Shown: positions 53,243 through 63,230, counted from the stretch's first letter. The stretch is 64,000 bases of DNA from Clostridiaceae bacterium (GCA_910575435.1 CAJTGI010000011.1:1-64000); one strand, 5' to 3'. A program made the numbers and translations. Notes: a model not told the origin generated them from the letters alone.

Positions 53243-54244
53243 CTACTCACTGTATTTCTGTATAAACCGCCAGGAATCCTTGCACATGCGCTCCAAGTCA
53301 TACTGCGCCTCCCAGCCCAGTTCCTCCTTCGCCTTGGCAGGATTGGCATAGCACGTGGCAATATCCCCTGCCCGGCGGGGCTTGATTTCATAGGGTATCT
53401 TCACTCCATTTGCCGCCTCGAATGCCTTCACGATATCCAGTACGGAATATCCATTGCCCGTTCCCAGATTGTAAATATTCACTCCCGTGGTATCGGCGAC
53501 CTTCTCCACCGCGTTCACATGGCCCTTCGCCAAATCCACCACATGGATGTAATCCCTCACGCCCGTGCCATCCGGCGTGTCATAGTCATCGCCAAATACT
53601 CCCAGGCAGGGCAGATTGCCCACAGCCACCTGCGTGATGTAAGGCATCAGATTGTTGGGAATGCCGTTGGGGCTCTCGCCAATCAGGCCGCTCTCATGGG
53701 CGCCGATGGGATTGAAATAGCGCAGGAGAACTACGCTCCACTCCTGATCCGGCACGCAGAGGTCTGACAGAATCCCCTCCAGCATCAACTTGGTGCTTCC
53801 ATAAGGATTCGTAGTGCTCAGCGGGAAATCCTCGGTAATCGGCACCGTCTTTGGCGAACCGTACACGGTGGCGGAGGAACTAAAGATAATCCGCTTGCAG
53901 CCATATTCATTCATCAGCTGGCACAGCTGGAGCGTGCCAGTCAGATTGTTGTGATAATACAGGAGAGGCTTCTCCACCGATTCACCCACCGCCTTCAGTC
54001 CAGCAAAATGAATTACTGCATCAAAAGAATGCTCCTCAAAAATCGGCCTCATTGACTCCTTATCCAACATATCCGCTTTATAAAACGTAATTTCTTTTCC
54101 TGTAATTTCCTTGATTTTATCCACCACTTCAATCTTGGAATTATAGAGGTTATCAAACACAACCACTTCGTATCCCTGATTCAAGAGTTCCACGCACGTG
54201 TGGGAACCGATATACCCAATACCGCCTGTCACCAATATCTTCAT
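53243..54244 (-). CDS. galE: UDP-glucose 4-epimerase
   Basis: The 333-residue extended short-chain dehydrogenase interconverts UDP-glucose and UDP-galactose. It has the NAD motif GGIGYIGSHT (usual GGAGYIGSH with Ile for Ala), catalytic FSSSATVYG and YGSTK (YxxxK), and the substrate-binding RYFNPIGAHESG. The start at 54244 follows GGAGG; a longer frame to 54325 lacks one. Length is normal. Confidence 0.96.
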   Translation of the reverse strand: MKILVTGGIGYIGSHTCVELLNQGYEVVVFDNLYNSKIEVVDKIKEITGKEITFYKADMLDKESMRPIFEEHSFDAVIHFAGLKAVGESVEKPLLYYHNNLTGTLQLCQLMNEYGCKRIIFSSSATVYGSPKTVPITEDFPLSTTNPYGSTKLMLEGILSDLCVPDQEWSVVLLRYFNPIGAHESGLIGESPNGIPNNLMPYITQVAVGNLPCLGVFGDDYDTPDGTGVRDYIHVVDLAKGHVNAVEKVADTTGVNIYNLGTGNGYSVLDIVKAFEAANGVKIPYEIKPRRAGDIATCYANPAKAKEELGWEAQYDLERMCKDSWRFIQKYSE

Positions 54245-54358
54245 TCTCTGCCTCCGTTCCGTTTCCCGATGGGAAACATCATTTGCCAACAAATGCTCCA
54301 TGCCTAGCATATCCGACACTTTCATAAATTATAGCAAACTGGCGGTAGAATGGCAACG

Positions 54359-54988
54359 TCATTTTAAATACTTCTTATTCAGAAATCCCACCTTCCCTTT
54401 ATACTTCACCTTTGCATACCACTCCTTGGACACGTACATCACCTTGACTTTGGCTCCATTGGGAATCCTGAGGTAACTGCTCTTCTTTTTCCGGTCCTTC
54501 CACAGAAGCAGTCCCTTCTTCCTCTGAACCTTCTTCGTCCAAGTCTTCTTGAATTTGGTCGGAGTGCCATAGGTCTTTTTCAGCTTGCTGGTGGTACTCC
54601 CCCATTTTTTCAGATAAAAATGAGGCGTATCCGGAAAGGACTTCCAGTCCCCGCCCCAGCCCAGGCCAATTTTCTTTGCAATTTTCGCTACTTTCTTCAA
54701 TAACGCTTTGTCGTAGAGACGCTTGCTGTCATTGATAGCCACGTCAAAGGCCACCCCCCACATATGCTGGGAAGAATAAGTGCTGCCCTTTGCATTTGTC
54801 ACAATTTTTCCTGGTTTCGTGCGCCCCTGGGCATACAGGGCGTCCTGCCGTTTCTTCGTGCGGTAGCCCTCCGTGATAATCAGGTAGATTCCCTTTTTCG
54901 CCGCCTCCTCCAGCAGCAATCCCAGCCGGAAATCCAGCCATGGGTGCAAAAGATTTCTGTTGATTCGGATATCATGCGCTTTTTTCAT
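54359..54988 (-). CDS. M15-family peptidoglycan endopeptidase with SH3-like tail
   Basis: In this 209-residue protein, residues 10-130 are a VanY/CwlK-type M15 domain: EGYRTKKRQDALYAQGRTKPG, SSQHMWGVAFDVA (metal His and Asp) and DTPHFYL (second His). The C-terminal 70 residues are very basic and end in an SH3b-like part (YLRIPNGAKVKVMYVSKEWYAKVKYKGKVGFL). There is no signal peptide, as in phage-type endolysins and CwlK. It cleaves L-Ala-D-Glu or D-Ala links in peptidoglycan. AAGGAAGG precedes the ATG at 54988. Confidence 0.85.
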   Translation of the reverse strand: MKKAHDIRINRNLLHPWLDFRLGLLLEEAAKKGIYLIITEGYRTKKRQDALYAQGRTKPGKIVTNAKGSTYSSQHMWGVAFDVAINDSKRLYDKALLKKVAKIAKKIGLGWGGDWKSFPDTPHFYLKKWGSTTSKLKKTYGTPTKFKKTWTKKVQRKKGLLLWKDRKKKSSYLRIPNGAKVKVMYVSKEWYAKVKYKGKVGFLNKKYLK

Positions 54989-55236
54989 CGTGCCTTCCTT
55001 CCTGCGGCATCTTTCAGCCACTCTTTTGTTTTGTGCTTTTAATATATGCAGCATTTGCCCAATCAGTTCACCGATTGCACAAGGCCGCCCCACTGCGTAT
55101 TTATGCCTGGCAAGTCCTTGTCAAATGACGACAAATGGATTACACTAATGGATAATAGCCAATCGTATTGAAGCACGCACATTTCATTACCTTGGCAGAG
55201 GCTAATAAAAAAACGCTATAGAAATGGGGGAAAATC

Positions 55237-56154
55237 ATGGCAGAAAGCATGAAGGATTATGAAAGAGAACTGGACTCTTCCTTCCAGATCATTAAGGAAG
55301 GAGACATTCTGGACGTGACGGTAATCGGCATCTCCGACACGGAAGTCACGGTAGATTTGAATTATTACACGGAGGGCATCATTCCCCTGGAGGAATGCAG
55401 CCATGACCCGGCCTTTTCCATCAAGAAGGATATTGATATCGGCGACACCGTGAAGGCCATGGTGCTGGAGCCGGAAAATGCCAGCGGCAGCGTAATCCTC
55501 TCCCTGAAGGCAGCCAATGACATTCTGGTATGGGATGAGTTGAAAGAAGACTATGAAGATGGCACCGTCCACTCCGTAAAAATCACGGAAGCAGTTCCCG
55601 CCGGAGTGGTAGGCTACGTGAGGGGCATCCGAGCCTTTATCCCCGCCTCCCAGCTGTCCCTCGCCTACGTGGAGGACACGGAGAGCTATGTGGGCATGAC
55701 CGTGGATGCGGTGATTATTACCGTCACTCCCGCAGAAAGGAAATTGGTACTCTCCGCCAAGGCCATCGAGAAGGAGCGGGCCGTAGTAGAGCAGACCAAG
55801 AAAATTGGCCGACTAACCGTGGGAGACGTCATCCAGGGAAAGATCGAGCGAATGGAATCCTACGGCGTATTCATCGACCTGGGCGAGGGGCTTTCCGGGC
55901 TGTGCCACATATCCCAGATCACCAATCGATTTATCAAATCCCCAAAAGAAGTGTGCAAATTGGGGGATGACGTGAAAGCAAAGATTATCAAGATTGAGGG
56001 AGACCGAATTTCCCTCAGCATCAAGGCACTGGCCGAGGATGAAACGCCTCTAGAGCCCCAGGAATACCATATCCCGGAAGAGTATCGGAACAACAATGGG
56101 GAATCTGGCGATGAGAGTCCCTTCGCCAAACTGCTCCAGGGGATTAAATTGTAA
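55237..56154 (+). CDS. S1 RNA-binding domain protein (short ribosomal protein S1-like)
   Basis: The 305-residue protein has three S1 repeats: about 18-90 (GDILDVTVIGISDTEVTVDL), 105-170 (GVVGYVRGIRAFIPASQLSL) and 195-268 (GDVIQGKIERMESYGVFIDLGEGLSGLCHISQI). Gram-positive S1-like proteins of this type bind mRNA and may aid translation or RNA turnover. ATGGGGGAAAATC precedes the ATG. Its last 11 nt overlap the end of the convergent ATPase gene. Confidence 0.92.
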   Translation: MAESMKDYERELDSSFQIIKEGDILDVTVIGISDTEVTVDLNYYTEGIIPLEECSHDPAFSIKKDIDIGDTVKAMVLEPENASGSVILSLKAANDILVWDELKEDYEDGTVHSVKITEAVPAGVVGYVRGIRAFIPASQLSLAYVEDTESYVGMTVDAVIITVTPAERKLVLSAKAIEKERAVVEQTKKIGRLTVGDVIQGKIERMESYGVFIDLGEGLSGLCHISQITNRFIKSPKEVCKLGDDVKAKIIKIEGDRISLSIKALAEDETPLEPQEYHIPEEYRNNNGESGDESPFAKLLQGIKL

Positions 56155-57007
56155 ATTCCCCCTCATGCGCCCTGAAAAATTCATAATAGGCCCGCACGTT
56201 CCCCAATTCCGTCCACTTGCTGACCCGCATCTTCTCCTCATCCAGATTATAAATCTTGGCATTTTTCATCGCCAGCAGGAAAGGGGAGTGGGTGGCGATC
56301 ACGAACTGGCAGCCGAAAAACCTGGCATACCGGGCAATATGCTCTGCCAGTTCCATCTGACGCTGGGGAGAGAGGCTGTTTTCTGGCTCGTCCAGCAGAT
56401 AAAGGCCATTCTCCCGAATATTTTCCGTAAAATAAAGAAAGGCCGTCTCCCCATTAGAATGCTCCCGCACGTTAGCATTCAGCCGCCCCTTCACGTACTT
56501 GGACTTCGTCAGCCTCCTGGCGGCATTCACCTCCCGCAGCTGCTCATAATCCTCAATGGAGCGCAGCTGAAACCCGGACTCCTTATTTTGATAATATTCC
56601 TGAAATAAATCATCGCGCCTGGCATCAATCCCCGCATTGATGCCACGGATATTCAGCATGAAATCAAACACGTCATCACTGGTAATAATTCTGCTGTGAG
56701 ACGGCAGTTCCCTCATCAGCACCTGATCGCACATCCCCACATAATCCTCAAAAAAACTGCTCTTATTATACAGGGCATCTCTCTTCAAATGCATGGCTTC
56801 GGCAATGACGTTCAATGCCGTAGTCTTCCCCGAGCCGTTGCCCCCATATAAGACCACGATATCTTCATCAAAATTCAAAACTCGTACCCCATGTTCCGAC
56901 AATATCTGAAAGGGGTAGACGGACGTATAGCAAGTCTCCCGTATTCCGTGCAGGAACTGTTCTTCCCTCTCCGCCGAGGGATATATAAATTGGGACAAAT
57001 AAGCCAA
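56144..57007 (-). CDS. AAA-family (ABC/SMC-like) ATPase
   Basis: In this 287-residue protein, Walker A reads YGGNGSGKTTALN near residue 53, signature-like ENSLSPQRQMELAEHI follows Walker B YLLDEPENS, and a His switch is in FVIATHSPFLL. The fold is that of RecF/OLD-like predicted ATP-binding proteins. No nuclease domain is attached. The apparent start is TTG, 11 nt after GGGAGG; no ATG is nearby. It overlaps the S1 gene tail to tail by 11 nt. Role unknown; a free-standing toxin or repair ATPase is possible. Confidence 0.85.
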   Translation of the reverse strand: MAYLSQFIYPSAEREEQFLHGIRETCYTSVYPFQILSEHGVRVLNFDEDIVVLYGGNGSGKTTALNVIAEAMHLKRDALYNKSSFFEDYVGMCDQVLMRELPSHSRIITSDDVFDFMLNIRGINAGIDARRDDLFQEYYQNKESGFQLRSIEDYEQLREVNAARRLTKSKYVKGRLNANVREHSNGETAFLYFTENIRENGLYLLDEPENSLSPQRQMELAEHIARYARFFGCQFVIATHSPFLLAMKNAKIYNLDEEKMRVSKWTELGNVRAYYEFFRAHEGEFTI

Positions 57008-57070
57008 GCTTCTCTAACCTCCCTCTTCTCTTATCCAGTAATTATCTCGTTCTCCTCTGCTTTCTGCCCC

Positions 57071-58444
57071 TTACTCGTCCTCCGATGCTTCCTGCTTTCC
57101 CCAATACTCGGTATTCATGCTGGAGCGCAGCGCCTGATATGCCAATTCCTTCTCACCCACCTCCTGCATCTTCTTGGTATCCAAGTCATACATCATCAGA
57201 TGCTCGCCGTGATCCTTCGGATCCCGATAGGAGACGTAAAGTTCGTTTTCAAAGATGGCAACAAATCCCCCCAAATGGTGGATAAATGCATCATAATACT
57301 CGTCCTCTGCCTCTTCCTTCTCCGTGTTCTCATACCACCATTCCGAAATATCTTTCTCGTAGGAGAGGGCAGACAAGTCCTCCTTGGGGCAGCTGAGCAG
57401 AACCTCTCTCAGATCATATGGCACTGCGCTATCACTGCTCTTCACCGTATCATATTGCAGACTACAGACAAGATAAATCCGTCCCCCATATTCATACGCC
57501 TGGAAAACCCATAATTCCCTGTTATCCTTAAGCCCATAGATCTTTTTCTGATCCAGGAATTTCTCGATCCGCTTTTTAGGAATTTCCCCCAAGACTTTTT
57601 TCTGGACCATATCAAACTGCGCCACACTCTCAAAATATTTTTCCTCCATCCAATATTCCAGAAACAGCGTCTCTTTGGAAACCTTGTCGAGAACTATGTC
57701 ATATCTTCCATTCTGATTGGACAGGATCTTTTCCGCTTCCCATTTCCCAATATCAATGCGGTACAGGGAATCATGGTCTCCCTCGTCCCGATCCTCCTCT
57801 TCGCCATAATCATCCTCTAGCCCGTCCGCATGAAAGAACACAACCCCCTTCTCCCCGCTATATGAAAGAGTATTTTCCGAGGAGATAATATTTTCATGAA
57901 AATCAAGCGTCCTCTTCTCCTCCGTCTCCATATCCAAGCGCACCAAAGTCTTTCCATCATGGTAAATCAGGTAGGGTTCTTCCAGCCAAAGGACAGTGCC
58001 GTCATTGCCCCACTCCACCAGTGCCAATTTCTTCTCCTGTTCCCAGAGGACAGCCTCCCCCGATTCCGTCTGCTTGATCGGGCAATGATATAGCACAGTC
58101 TTCCCATCGTCCCGTCCCTCATCGCTAGAATACAGCAGCCGCTTGTCACTTCCCGCCTCCAGCGTCCAATCCACCTCTTCCCACGGCACTTTGTGGCGAT
58201 CCAGTTCCTTCCCCTGCAGATCCTTCTGCAAGATCTCGCCCTCCTCCGTCTCCTCATAGATGCACTTCTCTGTCAAGACGCCGTCCATGTTCCGCTTAAA
58301 AAACTCCCTGCGCCGCTGTTCCTTCTGCTCCGCCTCAGTTTTCCCGGCATCCTTCTTCCCGATTTTCTTCTTTTCCTTTGTACCGCAGGCGCACAGGCTC
58401 AAAGCCAAAGCCGCCATGGCGGCAATCAAAACTATTCTTTTCAT
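57071..58444 (-). CDS. Lipoprotein of unknown function, partner of the histidine kinase
   Basis: The 457-residue protein has signal peptide MKRIVLIAAMAALALSLC with lipobox LCAC (C20). The mature part starts Lys-rich and continues with repeated beta-strand units containing Asp/Tyr turns (GKTLVRLDMETEEKRTLDF, DSLYRIDIGKWEAEKIL, FENELYVSYRDPKDHG), suggesting a beta-propeller (DUF5050-like). It lies 13 nt downstream of the hybrid kinase, so it is co-transcribed and may be an extracellular sensor partner. GGGGAG lies before the ATG. Confidence 0.75.
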   Translation of the reverse strand: MKRIVLIAAMAALALSLCACGTKEKKKIGKKDAGKTEAEQKEQRRREFFKRNMDGVLTEKCIYEETEEGEILQKDLQGKELDRHKVPWEEVDWTLEAGSDKRLLYSSDEGRDDGKTVLYHCPIKQTESGEAVLWEQEKKLALVEWGNDGTVLWLEEPYLIYHDGKTLVRLDMETEEKRTLDFHENIISSENTLSYSGEKGVVFFHADGLEDDYGEEEDRDEGDHDSLYRIDIGKWEAEKILSNQNGRYDIVLDKVSKETLFLEYWMEEKYFESVAQFDMVQKKVLGEIPKKRIEKFLDQKKIYGLKDNRELWVFQAYEYGGRIYLVCSLQYDTVKSSDSAVPYDLREVLLSCPKEDLSALSYEKDISEWWYENTEKEEAEDEYYDAFIHHLGGFVAIFENELYVSYRDPKDHGEHLMMYDLDTKKMQEVGEKELAYQALRSSMNTEYWGKQEASEDE

Positions 58445-58457
58445 TCTCCATACTCCC

Positions 58458-61043
58458 CTAATCCTCTGAAAAAATCTCTGCCAGCGTCTCGAACAGCACT
58501 TCCACATCCAGCGGCTTGGCAATATGCCCGTTCATTCCGGCTTCTATCGCCGCCATCTTATCTTCCTCAAAGGCATTGGCAGTCATGGCAACAATCACGA
58601 TGGATGACCGTTCCTCATCCTCCAGGGCACGAATCCGCCTGCATGCCTCATATCCATCCATCACCGGCATCTGGATATCCATAAGAACCAAATCATATTG
58701 CCCAGGCGTAGCATTCTGTACCTTCTCGAGGGCAATGGCCCCATTTTCTGCCTCCTCTATTTGTATTCCTACCTCTGACAGAATTTCCACAGCAATCTCC
58801 CGATTTAACTCGTTATCTTCCACCAGCAAAACCTTCTTGCCGGAAAAATCAAATTTCTTCTCTTCCTCTATCTCCTCAGCCACAACCACTTGCTTGCCAA
58901 TAGCCCTGGAAAGTGCCGCCTGCAAATCAGACATAAATACCGGCTTGCTGCAGAATGCTGTCACGCCAGCTCCCCTGGCTTCCTCCTCGATGTCCGCCCA
59001 GTCATAGGCGGTCATGACAAGAATGGGAACTTCACTTCCCACGATAGAACGAATCTGCTTTGCCAATTCTGAGCCCCGCAAATCCGGGAGTCTCCAGTCT
59101 ATGATATATATGCCGAAATCATCTTCCATGCTCTGGGACTGCTTGGTGCGAAGAATCGCCTCTTTTCCTGACATGGTCCACTCAGACTGTATGCCTAATT
59201 TTTTCAGCATTCTGGAAGTGGCATCGCAGGTATCGAAATCATCATCCACGACCAAAGCCCGAACGCCTGTCAGTTCCGCAATGGGTTCCGGCTCCCTCTG
59301 CTTATCCTGCAGCCTGAGATTTATCTGTATAATATATTCCGTTCCCTGGCCTGGCGCCGTCACCACTTCGATGGTCCCCTCCATCATATCCACAATGCTC
59401 TTCGTAATCGCCATTCCCAGCCCGGTTCCCTGAATGCCGCTAACGGTGGAAGTTCTCTCCCGCTCAAAGGGCTTGAATACGTTTTCTGCAAATTCCCTGG
59501 TCATACCGATGCCAGTGTCCTTCACCCGGATGACATAAATGCCATATCCCTCTGGCGCTCCATCTTTCTGCTCAATAAAGACACAAATTTTCCCTTTGGC
59601 GGGAGTAAATTTGATGGCATTGCTTAACAAGTTCAGAAGCACTTGGTTCAAGCGCAATCGATCACAGAACACATCCTCGTTTACCACATTCACTGCATCC
59701 ATCATCAGTTCCTGCTGCTTTTCCTCAATCTGCCCAATGATAATGGTATTCAGGTCATGGAGTATTTCAGAGAGATTGCATTCCGTCTCATCCAGATAAA
59801 TCTTCCCGCTCTCAATTCTGCTCATTTCTAATACATCATTGATTAGCGTTAGCAAATGATTGCTGGATGCCAGTATTTTTTTCAAATATTCATGAATTTT
59901 CTCGACATTTTCCCCACATTTCATCGCCAGGGTAGTAAAGCCGATAATAGCGTTCATAGGCGTTCTGATATCATGAGACATATTTGACAGAAAAGCACTC
60001 TTAGCCCTGCTGCTCTCCTGGGCCTGCAATGTGGCAAGCTGCAGTTTCTCATTTCTTCTGCGAATGGAGAGATATACCATAAATCCCACGAAAAGCACCA
60101 ATATCACTAAGCACATTTGAATCATGCTATTGCGAAATAGGGTAGACCGAACCACATCTACCTTTTCGCTGACTAGATCGTAATGAATCGTCGTCTTGAT
60201 AAACCAATCCGTACCCTCTACAGGGGCATAATATGTATAGTGGAGAATATCTTCCAGATAGTAGGCGATAATGCCTGGCTTGCCTTGCTTGAGGCACCTC
60301 TTCAATCCTTCCAGGGAGGTATTCTCCGTAAAATCCGCATTCTCTTCCATAGCAGTAAGCAAATTCAGCCTAGATCGCAAATGGTCATGGTTCGTTTTCA
60401 GAACGAAAGTACCATCCGCCTTGAAAATCTCACAGAATATCTTGCCAGTATCGCTTTCCAGAGAGAGCCTTGTGGAAATATAATGAGGGGCGATCCCTCC
60501 CACAGCGGCAGTAATTTTCCGCCCATCCAGGACATGCCCCGTTACTGGCATCGATGCTAGGATCATACCTTCCGCACCCAATTTTTTGCTAAAAGTAATG
60601 GCAGTTTTTTTCGGTTTCGGGCAATTCCCATCCAAAAAGGGAAACTCTTCCATGCCAGTAACAATGTCACTCTCCGTATAGAGGGTGCCAGCCTCATCCA
60701 CCAAGGCATAGAAATCAAAGCCATTGATCTTCCTCATCCGCCCGACAGATTTCTGCGTGGTCTCTCGGTCGGCCACATCCTCATCCCGCATGGCATCCAC
60801 TGTAACCTGCAGCTGCTGCAGCTGGCTGTCCAGATTGCCCAAGAGCTGATTCACCCTCTGCTTTGTCAATTCTTCCAGATAAAGCGCGCTCACATCATAG
60901 ACAGAATCCTTTGTGGTTTTCTGGGATGTTTCCAGAAGCCACAGGCTGGAAACCACAACTACGGCCAGCAATAGCATTATGCCCAGCATAATCCCCACGC
61001 TACTTTTTTCTCTCAGTTTCTTCACTGGTAAAATATTCCCCAT
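58458..61043 (-). CDS. Hybrid sensor histidine kinase with two receiver domains
   Basis: The 861-residue inner-membrane kinase has TM1 at 16-36, a large extracellular dCache-like sensor at 40-290, and TM2 at about 305-327. The HisKA domain has H357 (SNMSHDIRTPMNAII), followed by a HATPase domain (NLLSNAIKFTPAKG, GTGLGMAITKSIVDMM). There are two receivers: the first with Asp D649 (IIDWRLPD), the second with D789 (LVLMDIQMPVMDG). No histidine-phosphotransfer domain or DNA-binding regulator is nearby, so the output pathway is open. GGAGG precedes the ATG. Confidence 0.93.
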   Translation of the reverse strand: MGNILPVKKLREKSSVGIMLGIMLLLAVVVVSSLWLLETSQKTTKDSVYDVSALYLEELTKQRVNQLLGNLDSQLQQLQVTVDAMRDEDVADRETTQKSVGRMRKINGFDFYALVDEAGTLYTESDIVTGMEEFPFLDGNCPKPKKTAITFSKKLGAEGMILASMPVTGHVLDGRKITAAVGGIAPHYISTRLSLESDTGKIFCEIFKADGTFVLKTNHDHLRSRLNLLTAMEENADFTENTSLEGLKRCLKQGKPGIIAYYLEDILHYTYYAPVEGTDWFIKTTIHYDLVSEKVDVVRSTLFRNSMIQMCLVILVLFVGFMVYLSIRRRNEKLQLATLQAQESSRAKSAFLSNMSHDIRTPMNAIIGFTTLAMKCGENVEKIHEYLKKILASSNHLLTLINDVLEMSRIESGKIYLDETECNLSEILHDLNTIIIGQIEEKQQELMMDAVNVVNEDVFCDRLRLNQVLLNLLSNAIKFTPAKGKICVFIEQKDGAPEGYGIYVIRVKDTGIGMTREFAENVFKPFERERTSTVSGIQGTGLGMAITKSIVDMMEGTIEVVTAPGQGTEYIIQINLRLQDKQREPEPIAELTGVRALVVDDDFDTCDATSRMLKKLGIQSEWTMSGKEAILRTKQSQSMEDDFGIYIIDWRLPDLRGSELAKQIRSIVGSEVPILVMTAYDWADIEEEARGAGVTAFCSKPVFMSDLQAALSRAIGKQVVVAEEIEEEKKFDFSGKKVLLVEDNELNREIAVEILSEVGIQIEEAENGAIALEKVQNATPGQYDLVLMDIQMPVMDGYEACRRIRALEDEERSSIVIVAMTANAFEEDKMAAIEAGMNGHIAKPLDVEVLFETLAEIFSED

Positions 61044-61264
61044 GCCATTTTACGCCTCCTCTACCTAATACGCCCTTGCGAAGCAATTCTCCCGTCCGTC
61101 TCGTCCTACTGACGCATTCGCTTTGAACTTATTATATCAAATCACAGGATAGGGGACAATATCTAAATAACATAGAGGACACGGAAATCAATTTCCATGA
61201 GCATAGAAGTTCCTCAATAACACTCTAATGTTGCTGCATTCCTCCTCTCAGATACTCGGGTGTT

Positions 61265-61862
61265 TGACACTTGTTTTCTAACACAAAGCATGACCTACAG
61301 CATGTATACCGGGCTCTTACTGTTATGGCTGAAGAATCTGATTTTATTCAGGAAGAACTATATTCTAATTCCAACTTTGTTCATCCAAGAAACAAAATGG
61401 TTCTCTACTATGATTGTACAAGCTACTACTTTGAAGCCGAACAGGAGGATGGCCTCAGAAAGTATGGAAAGAGCAAGGAACACCGCCCGAATCCTATCGT
61501 TACCAGATCCTGCAAGATTTATAAAAGCCACAAGTGTCACAGATGGTGGCGAGATTATAAAGATAAATAAACAGCACTGGGAGATTGAGGAAAACTTCCG
61601 CATTATGAAGACAGAGTTTGAAGCCCGTCCGGCTTATGTTAGACGGAAGGACAGAATCAAAGCGCATTTCCTCACTTGCTACATCAGTCTGCTTGTTTAC
61701 CGATTGCTTGAGAAAAAACTGGGGAACAAATATACCTGTGAGCAGATCTTACATACACTCCGCTGTTTCTATAAGTGTCAAAGACGAGATATTATTTGCA
61801 TATTGTCCAGATTCCGAAATCAAAGAGTAATTTTGTCTTGCTTTTACCTAACTTATTGAATT
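61265..61862 (+). pseudogene. Remnant of an IS1634/IS4-type transposase
   Basis: The fragments read in two frames. First FSNTKHDLQHVYRALTVMAEESDFIQEELYSN and KMVLYYDCTSYYFEAEQEDGLRKYGKSKEHRPNPIV, with part of the DDE core, then after a frameshift and deletion INKQHWEIEENFRIMKTEFEARPAYVRRKDRIKAHFLTCYISLLVYRLLE, the conserved C-terminal core, and a further frameshift near 61780. About half of a normal transposase is missing. It marks the border between core genome and the AT-rich cluster to the right. Confidence 0.85.
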
Positions 61863-61966
61863 ATTATGGAAAATTGTGTAAAATAGTAGCCATGAGCAAA
61901 AACCCTAATTTAGAGTTGGAACTTGGCAGTTAGTCTTCGGCATGTAGAAACAAAGAGATTTAGGGC

Positions 61967-62122
61967 ATGGAAAAGTTTGAAAGGACAGCAGTATTTTTGT
62001 TTTACATGATTCTGGTCATAACACCTGCCGTCACGGTTCATGGCAAGATCGGCTTCACAGATGGGAACACCGATGGGAAAAATTTAAGGGTAAGAAAGGA
62101 CTTGGGATTAAACACTGGATAG
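61967..62122 (+). CDS. Short secreted protein or truncated SH3-like protein
   Basis: The 51-codon frame begins MEKFERTAVFLFYMILVITPAVTVHG, a good signal peptide, followed by KIGFTDGNTDGKNLRVRKDLGLNTG and a stop. The tail resembles the start of a bacterial SH3 domain (TDGxNLRVR), so this may be a 3'-truncated larger secreted protein. No strong ribosome site is visible (TTTAGGGC upstream). It lies about 100 nt after the transposase remnant. Confidence 0.4.
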   Translation: MEKFERTAVFLFYMILVITPAVTVHGKIGFTDGNTDGKNLRVRKDLGLNTG

Positions 62123-62167
62123 GTGGAGTTTTGCTCATGGCTATAAAATAGAATAAAGGAGGGAAAG

Positions 62168-62257
62168 ATGAACAAAAAGCAGACGAAGATAATAACTCAC
62201 TTAGGTTTCAACATGCAACTATATCCAACGATAGTATGCGGACGATCACCAAATTAA
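62168..62257 (+). CDS. Possible 29-residue peptide
   Basis: The small frame MNKKQTKIITHLGFNMQLYP... is 29 codons long and preceded by AAGGAGGGAAAG, one of the best ribosome sites in this part of the window. The peptide has no hydrophobic leader. It may be the start of a decayed gene or a genuine small peptide of the secreted-protein cluster. Low certainty. Confidence 0.3.
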   Translation: MNKKQTKIITHLGFNMQLYPTIVCGRSPN

Positions 62258-62444
62258 ATAGGATGGTATAATGTAATCTTGATTTTAAGTATATTATATT
62301 TGAATTATGTCGGATAAGAGAAGGGCTTATAGTTATAGGTTTGGATAAAAATATGATTTATATGTAATTTTATGGCGATTAATTAAAATGTCTAATATAG
62401 CAATGATCTATGAATTATTTTGAAAAGTAAGGAAGGTGTAAAAT

Positions 62445-63230
62445 ATGAAGAAAAGTAATAAAATTATAACAATAATAATAGTTTTTGCCATTTTTGTAAG
62501 TGGAATATTTTATTGAAATGCCGATGTATATGCAATTGGGGACACAACAGTACAGACAATCGTTGAAGATGGAGTCGAATATAAGATTACAACAAGGAAA
62601 TTTGGAGATGATGTCCAGAGTACCATTGAATATGATGACAAAAAGATAGAAACCAGACTTGAAGATGATATTGTGACTGCAACTGAATATGAATACACGG
62701 GGACGACCTTTTTTGGAAAAGATAAATTTGAAGTTGTTAGAAGTGAAGAAATTGATCTGGATGATGTGAATCAGAAAAGCGAAGATGTGAGGGCGCAATA
62801 TTCTTGGAATAGCAGAACCTATACGCCTTCTGACTGGGGTTCGAGATATTGGTATCAGTATGGAACTTCTTCATACAATAATGCATATTTGCAGATTGGA
62901 TGCAAAGCTTCTTATCGATTGAAATATTATAAACTTTCATCAAAAAAACAAGGACACTGCAAGTCGCTTACGAATAAGATTAAAAACTGCAAGAAGAATT
63001 ACACATTAGGTGCAGCAGGTCTTTCTGCATCAAAATTGGCTGTAATTGTGGGATTAATCATTGTTGATTGCGTTACCGTTGCGATTCCAGTTGGTGTAAT
63101 TGTGACAGCGATTGTTGCAGTTGTTGGCGGGTTTGCTGGTTCAATAAAACTTCTTGTCACATCATATTACGATTATTTGGATGTGAGAGATGATTATACC
63201 ATTGTTAAGACATATGGAAGCAAATTATAA
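62445..63230 (+). pseudogene. Secreted protein with in-frame TGA in the signal peptide; bacteriocin-like
   Basis: From the ATG at 62445 (GGAAGG upstream) the frame reads MKKSNKIITIIIVFAIFVSGIFY, then TGA (62514-62516), and continues in the same frame as NADVYAIGDTTVQTIVEDG... to 63230. A single base change (TGG to TGA, or similar) would restore a 261-residue precursor with a signal peptide cut after DVYA. The mature part has a Tyr/Trp-rich centre (SRYWYQYGTSSYNN), Cys residues and a C-terminal 50-residue hydrophobic Gly/Ala/Val stretch (VAIPVGVIVTAIVAVVGGFAG). This recalls large secreted bacteriocins such as geobacillin-26-like proteins, but that is a guess. Translation could also restart internally. 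Confidence 0.6.

Noticed and set aside
62415-62798. 127-codon frame opposite the secreted-protein gene
   Set aside because: Antisense frame in AT-rich DNA with no ribosome site; the plus-strand frame has a signal peptide and a proper start.
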